Source: Flavobacterium flabelliforme
GTDB lineage: Bacteria; Bacteroidota; Bacteroidia; Flavobacteriales; Flavobacteriaceae
NCBI RefSeq assembly: GCF_017948675.1
Contig: NZ_JAGFBU010000007.1
Coordinates: 48,621-112,620 of the forward strand
DNA length: 64,000 nt
Reading direction: 5' to 3'
Numbering within the stretch: the first letter of the stretch is position 1; each line of letters begins with the position of its first letter. The translations under genes were made by a program, and so were the position numbers. This document shows positions 1 to 8,928 of this stretch, in pieces. A model generated the notes under the pieces. The model had not been told where the DNA came from and ran no database searches. It saw only the letters and a program-made list of their open reading frames with translations.

Positions 1-2122
1 TTGCATCTAATGTTTGTGGTGTATTATTTAAAAAAAGAGCCACCATGTTTTTTATAAAAGCGAAATCTCCCTCCGCTAAATCTTTTAAATATTTAAAATC
101 AAATAGATTTTCCGAAGTGATTTCTGGGTTCTTATAAACTTTTAAAACAGAAGATTGAACCTTAGATGACTTCAAATTTTGATTTAATTTAGATAATAAA
201 ACCTCAAAATCATAGGGTTTCGATAGATAATCATTCATACCATTATCAATGCATTTTCGCTCCTCACCTACTGTTGCATGCGCTGTCAGGGCAATTATAG
301 GGGTGTTGGCTTTGACTCCCATGTGCGTTCTAATATAATTTGTAAGTTCAATACCATCCATCTCTGGCATTTGAATATCCATTAAAATAATATCATAATT
401 ATTATTAGTGATCTTTTCGATGGCAATTTTTCCGTTAGCAGCTACATCAATTTCTTTATCCCATTTTTTAAATACTTTAATGGCAAGCAATTGGTTCAGT
501 TCATTGTCCTCAACTAAAAGAATTTTAATGTTTTTAAGAAACTCTGGTGATACTTTTTTATCATCTAAATCATTAGTATTACCAATTGTGTCTTGTGCCT
601 TTTTATAGTGTAACGAAAAGGAGAATTCACTTCCTTTTGAAACGTCACTTTCAACTGTAATTTTACCGCCTTGCAACTCAACCAGTTTCCGAGTTATGGT
701 AAGTCCAAGTCCTGTTCCTCCGTATTTACGAGTTGTTTCATTAGAGGCTTGATTAAAACTCTCAAAAATAGAATCGATTTTGTCTTCCGGAATTCCTATT
801 CCAGTATCAATTACAGAAAATTTTAACAAACAGTCTGTTGCAGTTTGCTGAAGTTCAGTAACAATTAATTCTACAAAACCTTTTTCTGTAAATTTTAAAG
901 CGTTACCCACTAAATTCAATAAAATTTGTAAAAGTTTTGTTGGATCTCCAATTAAATTATCATTTATATTTGAATCAATATCGTATAATAACTTTATTTT
1001 TTTTTCTTTGGCATTAGAGATTAGTAACTCAATCACAGAAATAACTGTTTTTGATAAAGAAAAATTCACTTCTTCAAAAGTCATTTTATTGGCTTCAATT
1101 TTAGAAAAATCAAGAATATCATTAATAATAACCATCAAATTTTGACCTGCTTTTTTAATGGCTTCTACACTTTGCTTTTGGTCATTATCTAATTTAGTGT
1201 TTTCTAAAACTTTAGAAAAACCAATGATACCGTTCATAGGAGTTCTAATTTCGTGACTCATATTAGTCAAAAACTGCTCTTTTATGACAACAGCTTCTTC
1301 GGCAAGTTCTTTCGCTTTTATAAGCTCCGCTTCAGTTCGTTTTTGTTCGCTAATGTCCTGAATAGTTCCTAAAATCTTATAAGGCTTGTCTTTTTCATCA
1401 TTCAAACATTTAATAAATTGATTGATATATTTTATATTTCCTTTTTTAGTAGTGATGCTATGATGAAATTGTACTTCTTTATTCTTTCTCTTAACTATAT
1501 TAAGATTTTTTTCAAAAAGGGCTAAATCTTTCGGATTCGTAAAACAGGAATTAATAAATTCTATCGTAGGAGAATTATCTTTTTCAACTTCAAAAATGGT
1601 AAAGAATTCTTCAGAAAAAAACAATTCATTGTTGCTTAAGTTCACTTCCCAAGTTCCAATTTTAGCTAATTTTTGTGCTTCTAAAAGTCGGTTTGAATTT
1701 ACTTTGAGTTCTAGTTCGGTAATTTTTCTAAGCTTTAAGCTCTCATGTAATTTAATTGCATTTCTAATGCTTTGTGATACTCCATCTGGAGTCAATAAAG
1801 TTTTCGGAATATAATCTGATGCTCCGCTTAAAATGGCTTGACTGGCCACTTTTTCGTCTCCTTGAGAAGTTACAAAAATTACAGGTGTTTCAATTTCCAG
1901 ATCTCTAATTTTTTTCAAAAAGGAAATTCCGTCTGTATCTGGCATCATATAATCTAAAAAAATAAGATCATATTGTAAAGACAGGATAAGCACCAATCCT
2001 TCTTTTGCAGAAAAAACGGTATCAACGTCAGCTATAATTCCAGATTGCGCTATGGAACGGCTGATGGTTATGGAATCGATTTTATCATCGTCCATTATTA
2101 ATATTTTTAAAACAACTGCCAT
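1..2122 (-). CDS. Hybrid histidine kinase, REC-PAS-HisKA-HATPase-REC-Hpt (C-terminus cut by window edge)
   Basis: Read on the minus strand from ATG at 2122; 707 codons are open and the frame runs off the window start, so the C-terminus is missing. Domains in order: an N-terminal receiver (residues about 1-125, acidic D11-D13, phospho-acceptor D57 in IFLDYMMP); a PAS/PAC sensor (about 145-255, ending QDISEQKR); HisKA with H-box SHEIRTP near residue 287; a HATPase with DTGIGIP and GGTGLGL (about 395-505); a second receiver (about 520-640, acceptor in ILMDIQMP); and the first 30 or so residues of what looks like an Hpt domain. No membrane segment is visible, so it should be cytoplasmic. It is the last visible gene of a five-gene minus-strand signalling cluster, 18 bases after the degenerate receiver. 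The receiver-first layout suggests that it takes input from an upstream phosphodonor, by inference the neighbouring kinases. Confidence 0.9.
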   Translation of the reverse strand, partial: MAVVLKILIMDDDKIDSITISRSIAQSGIIADVDTVFSAKEGLVLILSLQYDLIFLDYMMPDTDGISFLKKIRDLEIETPVIFVTSQGDEKVASQAILSGASDYIPKTLLTPDGVSQSIRNAIKLHESLKLRKITELELKVNSNRLLEAQKLAKIGTWEVNLSNNELFFSEEFFTIFEVEKDNSPTIEFINSCFTNPKDLALFEKNLNIVKRKNKEVQFHHSITTKKGNIKYINQFIKCLNDEKDKPYKILGTIQDISEQKRTEAELIKAKELAEEAVVIKEQFLTNMSHEIRTPMNGIIGFSKVLENTKLDNDQKQSVEAIKKAGQNLMVIINDILDFSKIEANKMTFEEVNFSLSKTVISVIELLISNAKEKKIKLLYDIDSNINDNLIGDPTKLLQILLNLVGNALKFTEKGFVELIVTELQQTATDCLLKFSVIDTGIGIPEDKIDSIFESFNQASNETTRKYGGTGLGLTITRKLVELQGGKITVESDVSKGSEFSFSLHYKKAQDTIGNTNDLDDKKVSPEFLKNIKILLVEDNELNQLLAIKVFKKWDKEIDVAANGKIAIEKITNNNYDIILMDIQMPEMDGIELTNYIRTHMGVKANTPIIALTAHATVGEERKCIDNGMNDYLSKPYDFEVLLSKLNQNLKSSKVQSSVLKVYKNPEITSENLFDFKYLKDLAEGDFAFIKNMVALFLNNTPQTLDA

Positions 2123-2140
2123 AGTGGTGAATTATTTAAC

Positions 2141-2581
2141 TTAGAATTCAATCATATTCCAATAGTCATTTAGTACTGAAAAGCAGTAATATAATTCCTG
2201 ACTTTGAAACGAAGTGGGAATATAACCTGCAATATTCAATTTCAAAACTGCTGCTTTATTTGTTTCTTGAGCAGCATCTGTGATTACAAAAACTAAAATT
2301 GATTTTAAATCGGGATGGTTCCGAATGGTATTTAATAAAAGTATGCCTTCCTCTTTTGTTCTATTTACATCAATGAGAAGAATTTTAGGAATTGGATTTA
2401 ATTTAGAAAAACCTTCTAGCATAGACCATGCATCAATGGTATTGGTGGCAGAATATAAAGTAGGTCTTGTTTCATTTTCTGAAAAAAAACCTTTTATATT
2501 TTCTATAATAGTTACTCTATCTTCGACCAATAAGATACTGAAATTCCCCATAAAAAATGAATTAGAACTTTTACATTTCAC
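2141..2581 (-). CDS. Single-domain response regulator with degenerate receiver
   Basis: 146 residues, all receiver fold. The acidic pair E20-D21, the phospho-acceptor D71 (LLIDVNR) and T101 are present. The nearly invariant lysine is missing: the neighbouring receiver has AGYILKPL where this one has AGYIPTSF, putting threonine (T123) at the lysine position and losing the following proline. It overlaps the upstream receiver gene by 11 bases, so the two are probably translationally coupled; an internal ATG at 2551 (M11) is an alternative start that would remove the overlap. The resemblance of the N- and C-terminal parts to the adjacent receiver suggests tandem duplication followed by divergence. 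Without the lysine, phosphorylation-dependent switching is doubtful; it may act as a docking or decoy partner. Confidence 0.85.
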   Translation of the reverse strand: MKCKSSNSFFMGNFSILLVEDRVTIIENIKGFFSENETRPTLYSATNTIDAWSMLEGFSKLNPIPKILLIDVNRTKEEGILLLNTIRNHPDLKSILVFVITDAAQETNKAAVLKLNIAGYIPTSFQSQELYYCFSVLNDYWNMIEF

Positions 2582-2981
2582 ATAACTGCCAAAAGTTTTT
2601 AAGAGTTGCTACTGAAGTCAGAAATTTCTCAAAAGATAATGGTTTAAGAATGTATCCTGCAACATTCAAATTGTATGCGTTAATTTTGTCGGTATCTTCG
2701 TTTGAAGTAGTCATAACAAAAACGGATATGTTTTTAAGTTTTTCTTTTTCTCTCATAATTTTAAGAAATTCAATTCCATTCATTTTTGGCATATTGATGT
2801 CTAAAATTATGATTTTTGGAAGCGGAATTATTTGATTTTCTAGCATTTCTAAAGCTTCAATACCGTTTCCAGCAACAAAAAGAGGGTTCATTATATTGTT
2901 CTTAGAGAATGCTCTTTTTACATTCATAACATCTACTTCATCGTCTTCGACTAGCAAGATATTCACCAATTTTTGGTTCAT
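2571..2981 (-). CDS. Single-domain response regulator (CheY/Rcp1-like)
   Basis: 136 residues containing one complete receiver and no output domain. The full catalytic set is visible: acidic E12-D13-D14, phospho-acceptor D61 in IILDINMPKMNG, T91 in VFVMTTS and K113 in YILKPL. The long loop after beta-3 and the SNEDTDK segment resemble Rcp1-type receivers that pair with phytochrome-like or PAS kinases. Four bases separate it from the upstream soluble kinase gene (2986-3711), so cognate pairing with that kinase or with the GAF/PAS kinase is likely. It probably works as a phosphate shuttle to the receiver-first hybrid kinase or by protein-protein contact. Confidence 0.9.
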   Translation of the reverse strand: MNQKLVNILLVEDDEVDVMNVKRAFSKNNIMNPLFVAGNGIEALEMLENQIIPLPKIIILDINMPKMNGIEFLKIMREKEKLKNISVFVMTTSNEDTDKINAYNLNVAGYILKPLSFEKFLTSVATLKNFWQLCEM

Positions 2982-2985
2982 AAAT

Positions 2986-3711
2986 TTAATTTTTTAAGAT
3001 TATATTCTTGGGCCAATTTAACGTAAAAATTGAACCATTACTGATTCCCGCAGTGTATTTCAATTTACCTCCAACTAATTTTAAAATTTTACAACTAATT
3101 GCTAATCCCGCTCCTGTTGTATTGACAACATCTTTAGAATTTACAGTGTAAAAAATAGAAAATATTTTAGGCACTACTTCTTCGGGAATTCCTGGTCCGT
3201 TGTCGGTAATTTCTATAGTAAATTCGTCATCACTTTCTAAAATAGTTACCCTGATTTTTATCTGCTCTTTGTCATTAAATCGTACTGCATTGTCTAATAA
3301 ACCAAGTATGACTTTTTGGAACTTTGCACCTAAGGTAATGAAGTTTTCAGTAACAATTGTAGTGTCTAAAGTAAATTCTACATGGTTATTACGGTACAAA
3401 TCAAAACAACTAGACATCATTTTAGGGATATTAACGCAATAAAATTCTAATTCTGCTCGTTCTACACGAGAGAGCTCTAACAACCCATTCATCATATTTT
3501 CTAATCGATTTACTCTATTTTTAAGTAATTCGAAATTACTGGTTACATCTTGTGTGAGCCCATTGGATAAATCTTCTTCTATCCAAGTGGCAATATTAGC
3601 TATTGCTCTCATGGGCGATTTTATATCGTGAGAAACGATATATACAAAATCATCAAATTCTTTTTTTAAAGCAGCCAATTCCTCTTGGCAATCTTGTTGC
3701 GATTTCTCCAT
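2986..3711 (-). CDS. Soluble sensor-less histidine kinase
   Basis: 241 residues: a short coiled-coil-like N-terminus, HisKA with H28 in the H-box SHDIKSPMRAI, then a HATPase with N-box LLDNAVRFN, G1 box ITDNGPGIP and G2 box TTGAGLAIS. No sensor domain, membrane segment or signal peptide precedes the H-box. The kinase core closely resembles that of the next gene upstream (3718-6024: SHDLKAPLRAI, EWIVEDM against TWIEEDL), so it looks like a duplicate that lost its sensor modules. Six bases separate the two genes. It may heterodimerise with the larger kinase, or take its input from partner proteins. Confidence 0.88.
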   Translation of the reverse strand: MEKSQQDCQEELAALKKEFDDFVYIVSHDIKSPMRAIANIATWIEEDLSNGLTQDVTSNFELLKNRVNRLENMMNGLLELSRVERAELEFYCVNIPKMMSSCFDLYRNNHVEFTLDTTIVTENFITLGAKFQKVILGLLDNAVRFNDKEQIKIRVTILESDDEFTIEITDNGPGIPEEVVPKIFSIFYTVNSKDVVNTTGAGLAISCKILKLVGGKLKYTAGISNGSIFTLNWPKNIILKN

Positions 3712-3717
3712 TTTTAT

Positions 3718-6024
3718 TTATTTAGGAACTGTAAAAATAAAACTACATCCCTCATTCTCTTTAGATTCAATACGTATGGATCCGCCTTTTTCTTCAATAA
3801 TTTTCTTTACGATAGATAATCCTACTCCAGTACTTTCTTTTACATCGCGGGCTACAATAGTTTGAAAAACTTTAAAAACTTTATTATGGTAATCCTCTGC
3901 AATACCTGGCCCATTATCTTTTACCGTAAATTGATGAAAATCTGGTAATGATTCATAGTAACATTCAATTATTCCTATGGGTTTGTTATTGTATTTAACA
4001 GCATTACTAATTAAATTACTAAAAACTTGTTCTAACAGTATTCGCTCAGACAGTATGGTAGGGAAATTTTGGCCAATTATAACTTCAAAATCGAGCTTTG
4101 GAACCATAATATCAATAATCTGATCGAGCATCAAGGTCATATCTATTGTTTCTTTTTCAATTGCAACGCGGCCAATACGCGAATATTCTAACACACCGTT
4201 AATTAAATTTTCCATTCGCAAGACTCTTCCACGTAGTAAATCAAAATTAGAACTTACTTCTTCCGGCATTGATGGCATGTCTTCAACAATCCATTCGGCA
4301 AGATTATTAATAGCTCTTAAAGGTGCTTTCAGGTCATGAGAAACTACGTAAGCAAACTCATCAAGTTCTCTATTCTTTTTTTCTAGATCTGCTAATGCGT
4401 TGTTTAAACTTTCTTCGGCTATTTTTTGATCGGTAATATCAGTACTAATCGAAACGTATTGGTAGGGTTTATTGTTTTCACCTAAAAAAGGAACAATTGT
4501 CATTTTCTCCCAATAGGATAAACCATCTTTTGATGAGTTTTTAATTTCACCTTTCCAAACCTTCCCTTTTATTATAGTGTTTAAGATGTCCTTGTCTAAA
4601 GAACCGGTTATAGTACTTTGATCTTTTCCTATCAATTCTTCTTTTGTATATTGAGAAATTGAACAAAAATTATCATTTACATACGTAAGCATTCCTTTTT
4701 TATCTGATATAGAAACAATTGCAGATTCGTCTAAAGCTGCTCTAATATCGTTGATTTCTTTCGACTTTAATATGATTTTTTGTTCGGCAATAGTTATTTC
4801 AGTTATATCTTGAACGATCCCTTTTATCTCAATTACTTCACCGTTATCATTTGTAAAAGGTTGACCAATTTCTAGAATATGCTTAATACTTTGATCTGGA
4901 AGTACAATTCTATATTTTATTTTAAAGTTCTTTCCCGTTTTTAAGGCGATTTCTGAAGTCTTGTTTAATAATTCTAAATCATCTTTATGAATTCTGCTTC
5001 TATAACTTTCAAAAAGTTGTCCTGAAGGCTGTCTTTCTAACTCAAATATTCGATAATGACCATCTGACCAAATAAGGTCATTAGTTATTAAATCAAATTT
5101 CCAACTTCCAATTTTAGCAATGTTCTGAGATTCATCTAATAAATTATTACTATCAATTAATTTTTGCTCAACTGCTTTTTCTTTAGTCATGTTTCGAGCA
5201 ATACAGTAAAGGTTTCCAGTAGCTGGATCGGGAGACGTATTCCAACTTAGAGTAACATATTGTCCGTTTTTGCAACGAAAACGATTTTCAAAACTGATTG
5301 TTAACTCCCCTTTTGACAGTTTTTCTACTTGATTTAGTGTAGAAGGCAAATCATCTATATGTACAAAATTGGTAAAAGGAACGCCTTCTAACTCCTCTTT
5401 AGAAAAGCCTAAAACAGTTGTAAAAGCAGGATTTACTTTGTAAAACAATCCGTTTACATTTGCAATACAGACCAAATCTTTAGACAAATCTATAAAATTC
5501 TGAAGTTCTTTTTGAGATTCAAGAAAATCAAAATGTTTGATTCGAGAGTCTAACAAAGTGACCACTTGATTGGATAATAATTGCAAAGCCTTTTTTTGCT
5601 GTTCCGTAAGCACTCTTGCTTTAGTATCAATCACACACAAGGATCCCATATTAAGACCATTTTTGGTTCGCAACGGTGATCCGGCGTAAAAACGAATATT
5701 AGGGTTTCCTGTAACTAAAGGATTTTTTGCAAACAAATCATTTTCTAAAGCATTTGGAACTTCAAAAATGTCATCACCCATAATTGTATATTGACAAAAA
5801 GAGATATTCCTGGAGGTTTCGCTAACGTCAATACCGACACTTGATTTAAACCATTGTCTTTCTTCATCTATTAAACTAACTAAAGCAATGGGTGTATCAC
5901 AAATATATGAGGCTAATTGAGTAATTGAATCGTATTCTACTTCTGATAAAGTATCCAAAATTGAATACTTTTTGAGTTCTTTTAATCTTTCAACTTCATT
6001 GGCTGGTATAGGATTTATTTTCAT
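3718..6024 (-). CDS. GAF-PAS-PAS-PAS histidine kinase
   Basis: 768 residues with no membrane segment. An N-terminal GAF domain (about 30-165; EYDSITQLASYICDTPIA and ERQWFKSSVG are typical of GAF kinases) is followed by three PAS/PAC units (about 170-285, 300-410 and 425-540, each ending in a DIT-type PAC motif), a short coiled coil, HisKA (H-box SHDLKAPLRAI near residue 560) and a HATPase (NLISNAVKYN, KDNGPGIA, STGVGLSIV). It is the first gene of the minus-strand cluster and probably its main cytoplasmic sensor. I see no conserved chromophore cysteine in the GAF, so the ligand cannot be named. Confidence 0.88.
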   Translation of the reverse strand: MKINPIPANEVERLKELKKYSILDTLSEVEYDSITQLASYICDTPIALVSLIDEERQWFKSSVGIDVSETSRNISFCQYTIMGDDIFEVPNALENDLFAKNPLVTGNPNIRFYAGSPLRTKNGLNMGSLCVIDTKARVLTEQQKKALQLLSNQVVTLLDSRIKHFDFLESQKELQNFIDLSKDLVCIANVNGLFYKVNPAFTTVLGFSKEELEGVPFTNFVHIDDLPSTLNQVEKLSKGELTISFENRFRCKNGQYVTLSWNTSPDPATGNLYCIARNMTKEKAVEQKLIDSNNLLDESQNIAKIGSWKFDLITNDLIWSDGHYRIFELERQPSGQLFESYRSRIHKDDLELLNKTSEIALKTGKNFKIKYRIVLPDQSIKHILEIGQPFTNDNGEVIEIKGIVQDITEITIAEQKIILKSKEINDIRAALDESAIVSISDKKGMLTYVNDNFCSISQYTKEELIGKDQSTITGSLDKDILNTIIKGKVWKGEIKNSSKDGLSYWEKMTIVPFLGENNKPYQYVSISTDITDQKIAEESLNNALADLEKKNRELDEFAYVVSHDLKAPLRAINNLAEWIVEDMPSMPEEVSSNFDLLRGRVLRMENLINGVLEYSRIGRVAIEKETIDMTLMLDQIIDIMVPKLDFEVIIGQNFPTILSERILLEQVFSNLISNAVKYNNKPIGIIECYYESLPDFHQFTVKDNGPGIAEDYHNKVFKVFQTIVARDVKESTGVGLSIVKKIIEEKGGSIRIESKENEGCSFIFTVPK

Positions 6025-6576
6025 TCAATAGTAATTTATATCTTAATATAGGAGAAAGGAATAAGAACAGCACTAGATTCCGTAAAGTAACGCAAAGTCA
6101 AATTGGTGAACTCAATTTTATAGTTAAAACGCTTTCTACAAAAATAAAATTATTTTTGAATTAAGATGCTTTTAATACCATTATATTAAGTGTTTATAAA
6201 AATTATAAATTAGAAATATTGAATTTTAAATTTGTAAAAAGCTAAAAATAAAGACCGGAAATGATAGAAACTCGATACTCTTTTTTCTAGAATAAAAAGA
6301 TATTTACCTGATTTCTAATCCTCATTGTGCAGATTAAATTTATGTTTTTAGTTTATTAAATTCAATTTTAAGTACTACACAATTCCTAGAGTAAAACCTA
6401 AAAGCTCGATCTCAAAACTTTAATGCGGAAATTTGTTTGAGCTACTTTACGCACTAAAAAGAAGTACAATAAAATAAATTTGCCTGTTTTTACATCAAAA
6501 AAATGATTAAATTTGGTTTTGTACTTCTACTACTCCTTTTTTTGTACGATAACAAAATCAACTAAACAAAAACAAA
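6025..6576 (+). other. Divergent intergenic region between signalling cluster and cbpA
   Basis: 552 bases, strongly AT-rich, with no convincing coding frame or RNA gene. It must hold the promoters of both the minus-strand kinase cluster and the plus-strand cbpA-cbpM pair. Two 18-base sites of the form TTTGnGnTACTTTACGnA lie at 6079-6096 (minus orientation, 55 bases from the kinase start) and 6436-6453 (plus orientation, 123 bases from cbpA), matching at 15 of 18 positions and pointing the same way relative to their genes. Confidence 0.5.
6508..6515 (+). promoter_or_regulatory. Candidate -7 element for cbpA (TAAATTTG)
   Basis: TAAATTTG fits the Bacteroidetes -7 consensus TAnnTTTG and lies 61 bases before the cbpA ATG. 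A second identical octamer is at 6475-6482. A TTG that could serve as the -33 element (6480-6482) sits slightly further away than usual, so which of the two is used is unclear. The motif is short and arises by chance in AT-rich DNA. Confidence 0.35.
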
Positions 6577-7464
6577 ATGGCATTCATTGACTATTATAAG
6601 GTATTTGAAGTGGATAAAAAGGCAACTGAAAGCGAAATAAAAAAGGCTTATCGTAAACTTGCTCGAAAATACCATCCTGATTTAAACCCTAACGACAAAG
6701 AAGCCGAAAGGAAGTTTAAAGAATTAAATGAAGCAAATGAAGTATTAAGCCATCCCGAAAATCGTAAAAAATATGATTCGTATGGTGAAAACTGGCAAAA
6801 CGGGGAACAGTTTGAAAAATCAAGACAACAACAGCAATACCAAGGCAATAGCCAACAAGGAGGATTTTCTGAGGGTGGTGATTTTTCTGATTTTTTCGAA
6901 TCAATGTTTGGCGGAAGATCTGCTGGTGGCGGTCGCCGAAATACACCCTATAAAGGACAAGATTTTAGTACTGAACTTCGACTTGATCTAAAAGATGTTT
7001 ACACCACAAACAAAAGAACTTTAACGATAAATGGAAAAAACATCCGAATTACAATTCCAGCAGGAGTCGAAAACGGACAGCAAATAAAAATAAGTGGCTT
7101 AGGTGGCGAAGGCTCCAACAATGGTCCAAAAGGTGACTTATTTATCACTTTTTCTATAGAAAACCATACTGATTTTAAAAGAGATAAAAATAATCTTTAT
7201 GCCAATGTTGCTTTAGACTTATACACCGCCGTATTAGGAGGAGAAATTACTGCAGCTACTTTTGAAGGAAAAGTAAAACTGACGGTAAAACCCGGAACTC
7301 AAAATGGGACTCAAGTAAAACTGAAAGGAAAAGGATTTCCTGTATATAAAAAAGAGGGAGAATTTGGTGACTTGTATCTTACGTATCAAATAAAAATTCC
7401 TGAAAAACTCTCAGAAAAAGAAAAGGAATTATTTACAGAACTAGCTAAAATGCAAACCTTATGA
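6577..7464 (+). CDS. cbpA: DnaJ-family co-chaperone CbpA (no zinc finger)
   Basis: 295 residues. A J domain occupies about residues 4-70 with the HPD motif at 33-35 that stimulates DnaK ATPase; a G/Q/F-rich linker follows (about 75-125, including runs of Q and GGG); then two substrate-binding beta domains (about 130-290; LRLDLKDVYTTNKRTL, GDLFITF, GDLYLTYQI). The CxxCxGxG zinc-finger repeats of true DnaJ are absent, which defines the CbpA/DjlA-like class. It overlaps the downstream cbpM-like gene by four bases (ATGA), and such pairs are known to encode a co-chaperone and its modulator. Acts in the cytoplasm with DnaK. Confidence 0.93.
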   Translation: MAFIDYYKVFEVDKKATESEIKKAYRKLARKYHPDLNPNDKEAERKFKELNEANEVLSHPENRKKYDSYGENWQNGEQFEKSRQQQQYQGNSQQGGFSEGGDFSDFFESMFGGRSAGGGRRNTPYKGQDFSTELRLDLKDVYTTNKRTLTINGKNIRITIPAGVENGQQIKISGLGGEGSNNGPKGDLFITFSIENHTDFKRDKNNLYANVALDLYTAVLGGEITAATFEGKVKLTVKPGTQNGTQVKLKGKGFPVYKKEGEFGDLYLTYQIKIPEKLSEKEKELFTELAKMQTL

Positions 7465-7754
7465 ATCTAGAAAAACTAATTCCGATAACAGAATTGTGCT
7501 CTCATTATAAAGTAGAAATATCCTTTTTTACGAATCTTAACGAAATGGGATTAGTCTCAATAAAAACAATCGAAACTACTTCATATATAGAATCGGATGC
7601 TATATATGAAATAGAAAAGATGATACGCATGCATCAAGAATTGGCTGTTAACACAGAAGGAATTGATGTTGTTTTTAATCTTTTACAAAAAATAGACAAC
7701 CTGCAAAGGGAGCTAGTTTCCGTTAAAAACAGATTGCGTCTCTACGAAAGTTAA
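7461..7754 (+). CDS. CbpM-like chaperone modulator (MerR-type HTH)
   Basis: 97 residues with the compact helical layout of CbpM: ITELCSHYKVEISFFTNLNEMGLV resembles the MerR-like winged helix that docks on the CbpA J domain, followed by YIESDAIYEIEKMIRMHQELAVNTEGIDVVFNLLQKI and a C-terminal coiled coil. The start overlaps the cbpA stop, so the two are co-translated. The family (CbpM/YccD) inhibits CbpA by binding its J domain; direct DNA binding is not expected. The assignment rests on size, fold pattern and context. Confidence 0.85.
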   Translation: MNLEKLIPITELCSHYKVEISFFTNLNEMGLVSIKTIETTSYIESDAIYEIEKMIRMHQELAVNTEGIDVVFNLLQKIDNLQRELVSVKNRLRLYES

Positions 7755-7775
7755 TGCTTGATTTGGCTACTCTTT

Positions 7776-8900
7776 TTAAATCTTTTGCAAGGCATCCATA
7801 AGACTATCAATATCTTCTTTGGTATTGAAATGACTAAAAGAAATACGCAAACTTGGTTTCTTTAAATCTTCTTCAGAAAGGATTTCTACTAAAACATGAG
7901 AGGGTTTGATACTTCCTGATTGACAGGCGCTACCTCTAGAGACTGCAATTCCTTTCATGTCTAAATGAAATAAAATCATCGCTGTTTTGTCTTCAGAAAA
8001 AGGCAATAGAACATTTAAAATCGTATAAAAACCGTTTGTTCCACCATTAATTTTACACGTAGGAAATGCAGTTTTTAGTTTTGAAATCAGCTCTGTTTTT
8101 AATTCTAAAATATGAATTTTATCCTCTTCTAGATTGCTATAGGAAAGTTCTAATGCTTTTGCCATTCCAGCAATTTGATGTAAAGCTTCCGTTCCTGCAC
8201 GCAATCCTTTTTCTTGCTCACCACCAAAAAATAGCGGTTGTAAACCTGAGTTTTTACGAACAAATGCGAAACCAACACCTTTAGGTCCATGAAATTTATG
8301 AGCACTTGCTACAATAAAATCAACTGTTGTTTTTTGTAAATCGATAATAGTTTTCCCTACAGATTGAACCGTATCAGAATGAAATAAAGCATCATGTTCC
8401 TTACAAATGATTGCAACTCTTTCTAAATCTAAAACAGTTCCTGTCTCATTATTCACATGCATTAAGCTAACTAATGTTTTCTTTTCTTGTGAAAGTAACT
8501 CTACTAAATGTGTCAAATCAATTTCACCATTTGGTTTTATAGCAACATAATCAATTTGAATTCCAAATTCTTTTTCTAAAACTAATGCGGTATATAAAAC
8601 GGCATGATGCTCCATTTTACTGGTAATAATACGCGTTACTTTTAAATCTTTAACGGCAGAACGAAGAATCCAATTATTAGCTTCTGTACCGCAAGAAGTA
8701 AAAATAATTTCTTGTGCAGTGGCATTCAAATTTTGAGCAATAGACTTTCTAGAAAGCTCTAAAATACTTTTAGAAGTACGACCAAAACTATGAGTAGAAG
8801 AAGGATTTCCATAATCCTCAGTCAAAACATGAGTCATTTCCTGAATTACTTCCGGACGCAATACTGTAGTAGAAGCGTTATCGAGATATATTTTTTTCAT
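7776..8900 (-). CDS. Cysteine desulfurase (NifS/IscS family)
   Basis: 374 residues from ATG at 8900 (MKKIYLDNASTT). PLP-lysine K202 lies in ASAHKFHGPKG and the sulfur-transfer cysteine C326 in SRGSACQSGS; HVNNETG and DTVQSVGK are the usual cofactor-binding motifs. Abstracts sulfur from cysteine for Fe-S clusters or thiolated tRNA. The open frame extends 31 codons upstream, but that stretch lies inside the next gene and does not resemble the family, so the shorter start is chosen. No iscU or suf genes are nearby, so the physiological acceptor cannot be inferred here. The upstream gene lies 28 bases away and may be co-transcribed. Confidence 0.93.
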   Translation of the reverse strand: MKKIYLDNASTTVLRPEVIQEMTHVLTEDYGNPSSTHSFGRTSKSILELSRKSIAQNLNATAQEIIFTSCGTEANNWILRSAVKDLKVTRIITSKMEHHAVLYTALVLEKEFGIQIDYVAIKPNGEIDLTHLVELLSQEKKTLVSLMHVNNETGTVLDLERVAIICKEHDALFHSDTVQSVGKTIIDLQKTTVDFIVASAHKFHGPKGVGFAFVRKNSGLQPLFFGGEQEKGLRAGTEALHQIAGMAKALELSYSNLEEDKIHILELKTELISKLKTAFPTCKINGGTNGFYTILNVLLPFSEDKTAMILFHLDMKGIAVSRGSACQSGSIKPSHVLVEILSEEDLKKPSLRISFSHFNTKEDIDSLMDALQKI

Positions 8901-8928
8901 TTTTCTGAAGTATAAATTATTTTGAACA

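Noticed and set aside
2280..2585. Plus-strand open frame opposite the receiver gene
   Set aside because: Shadow of a receiver gene with clear motifs on the minus strand.
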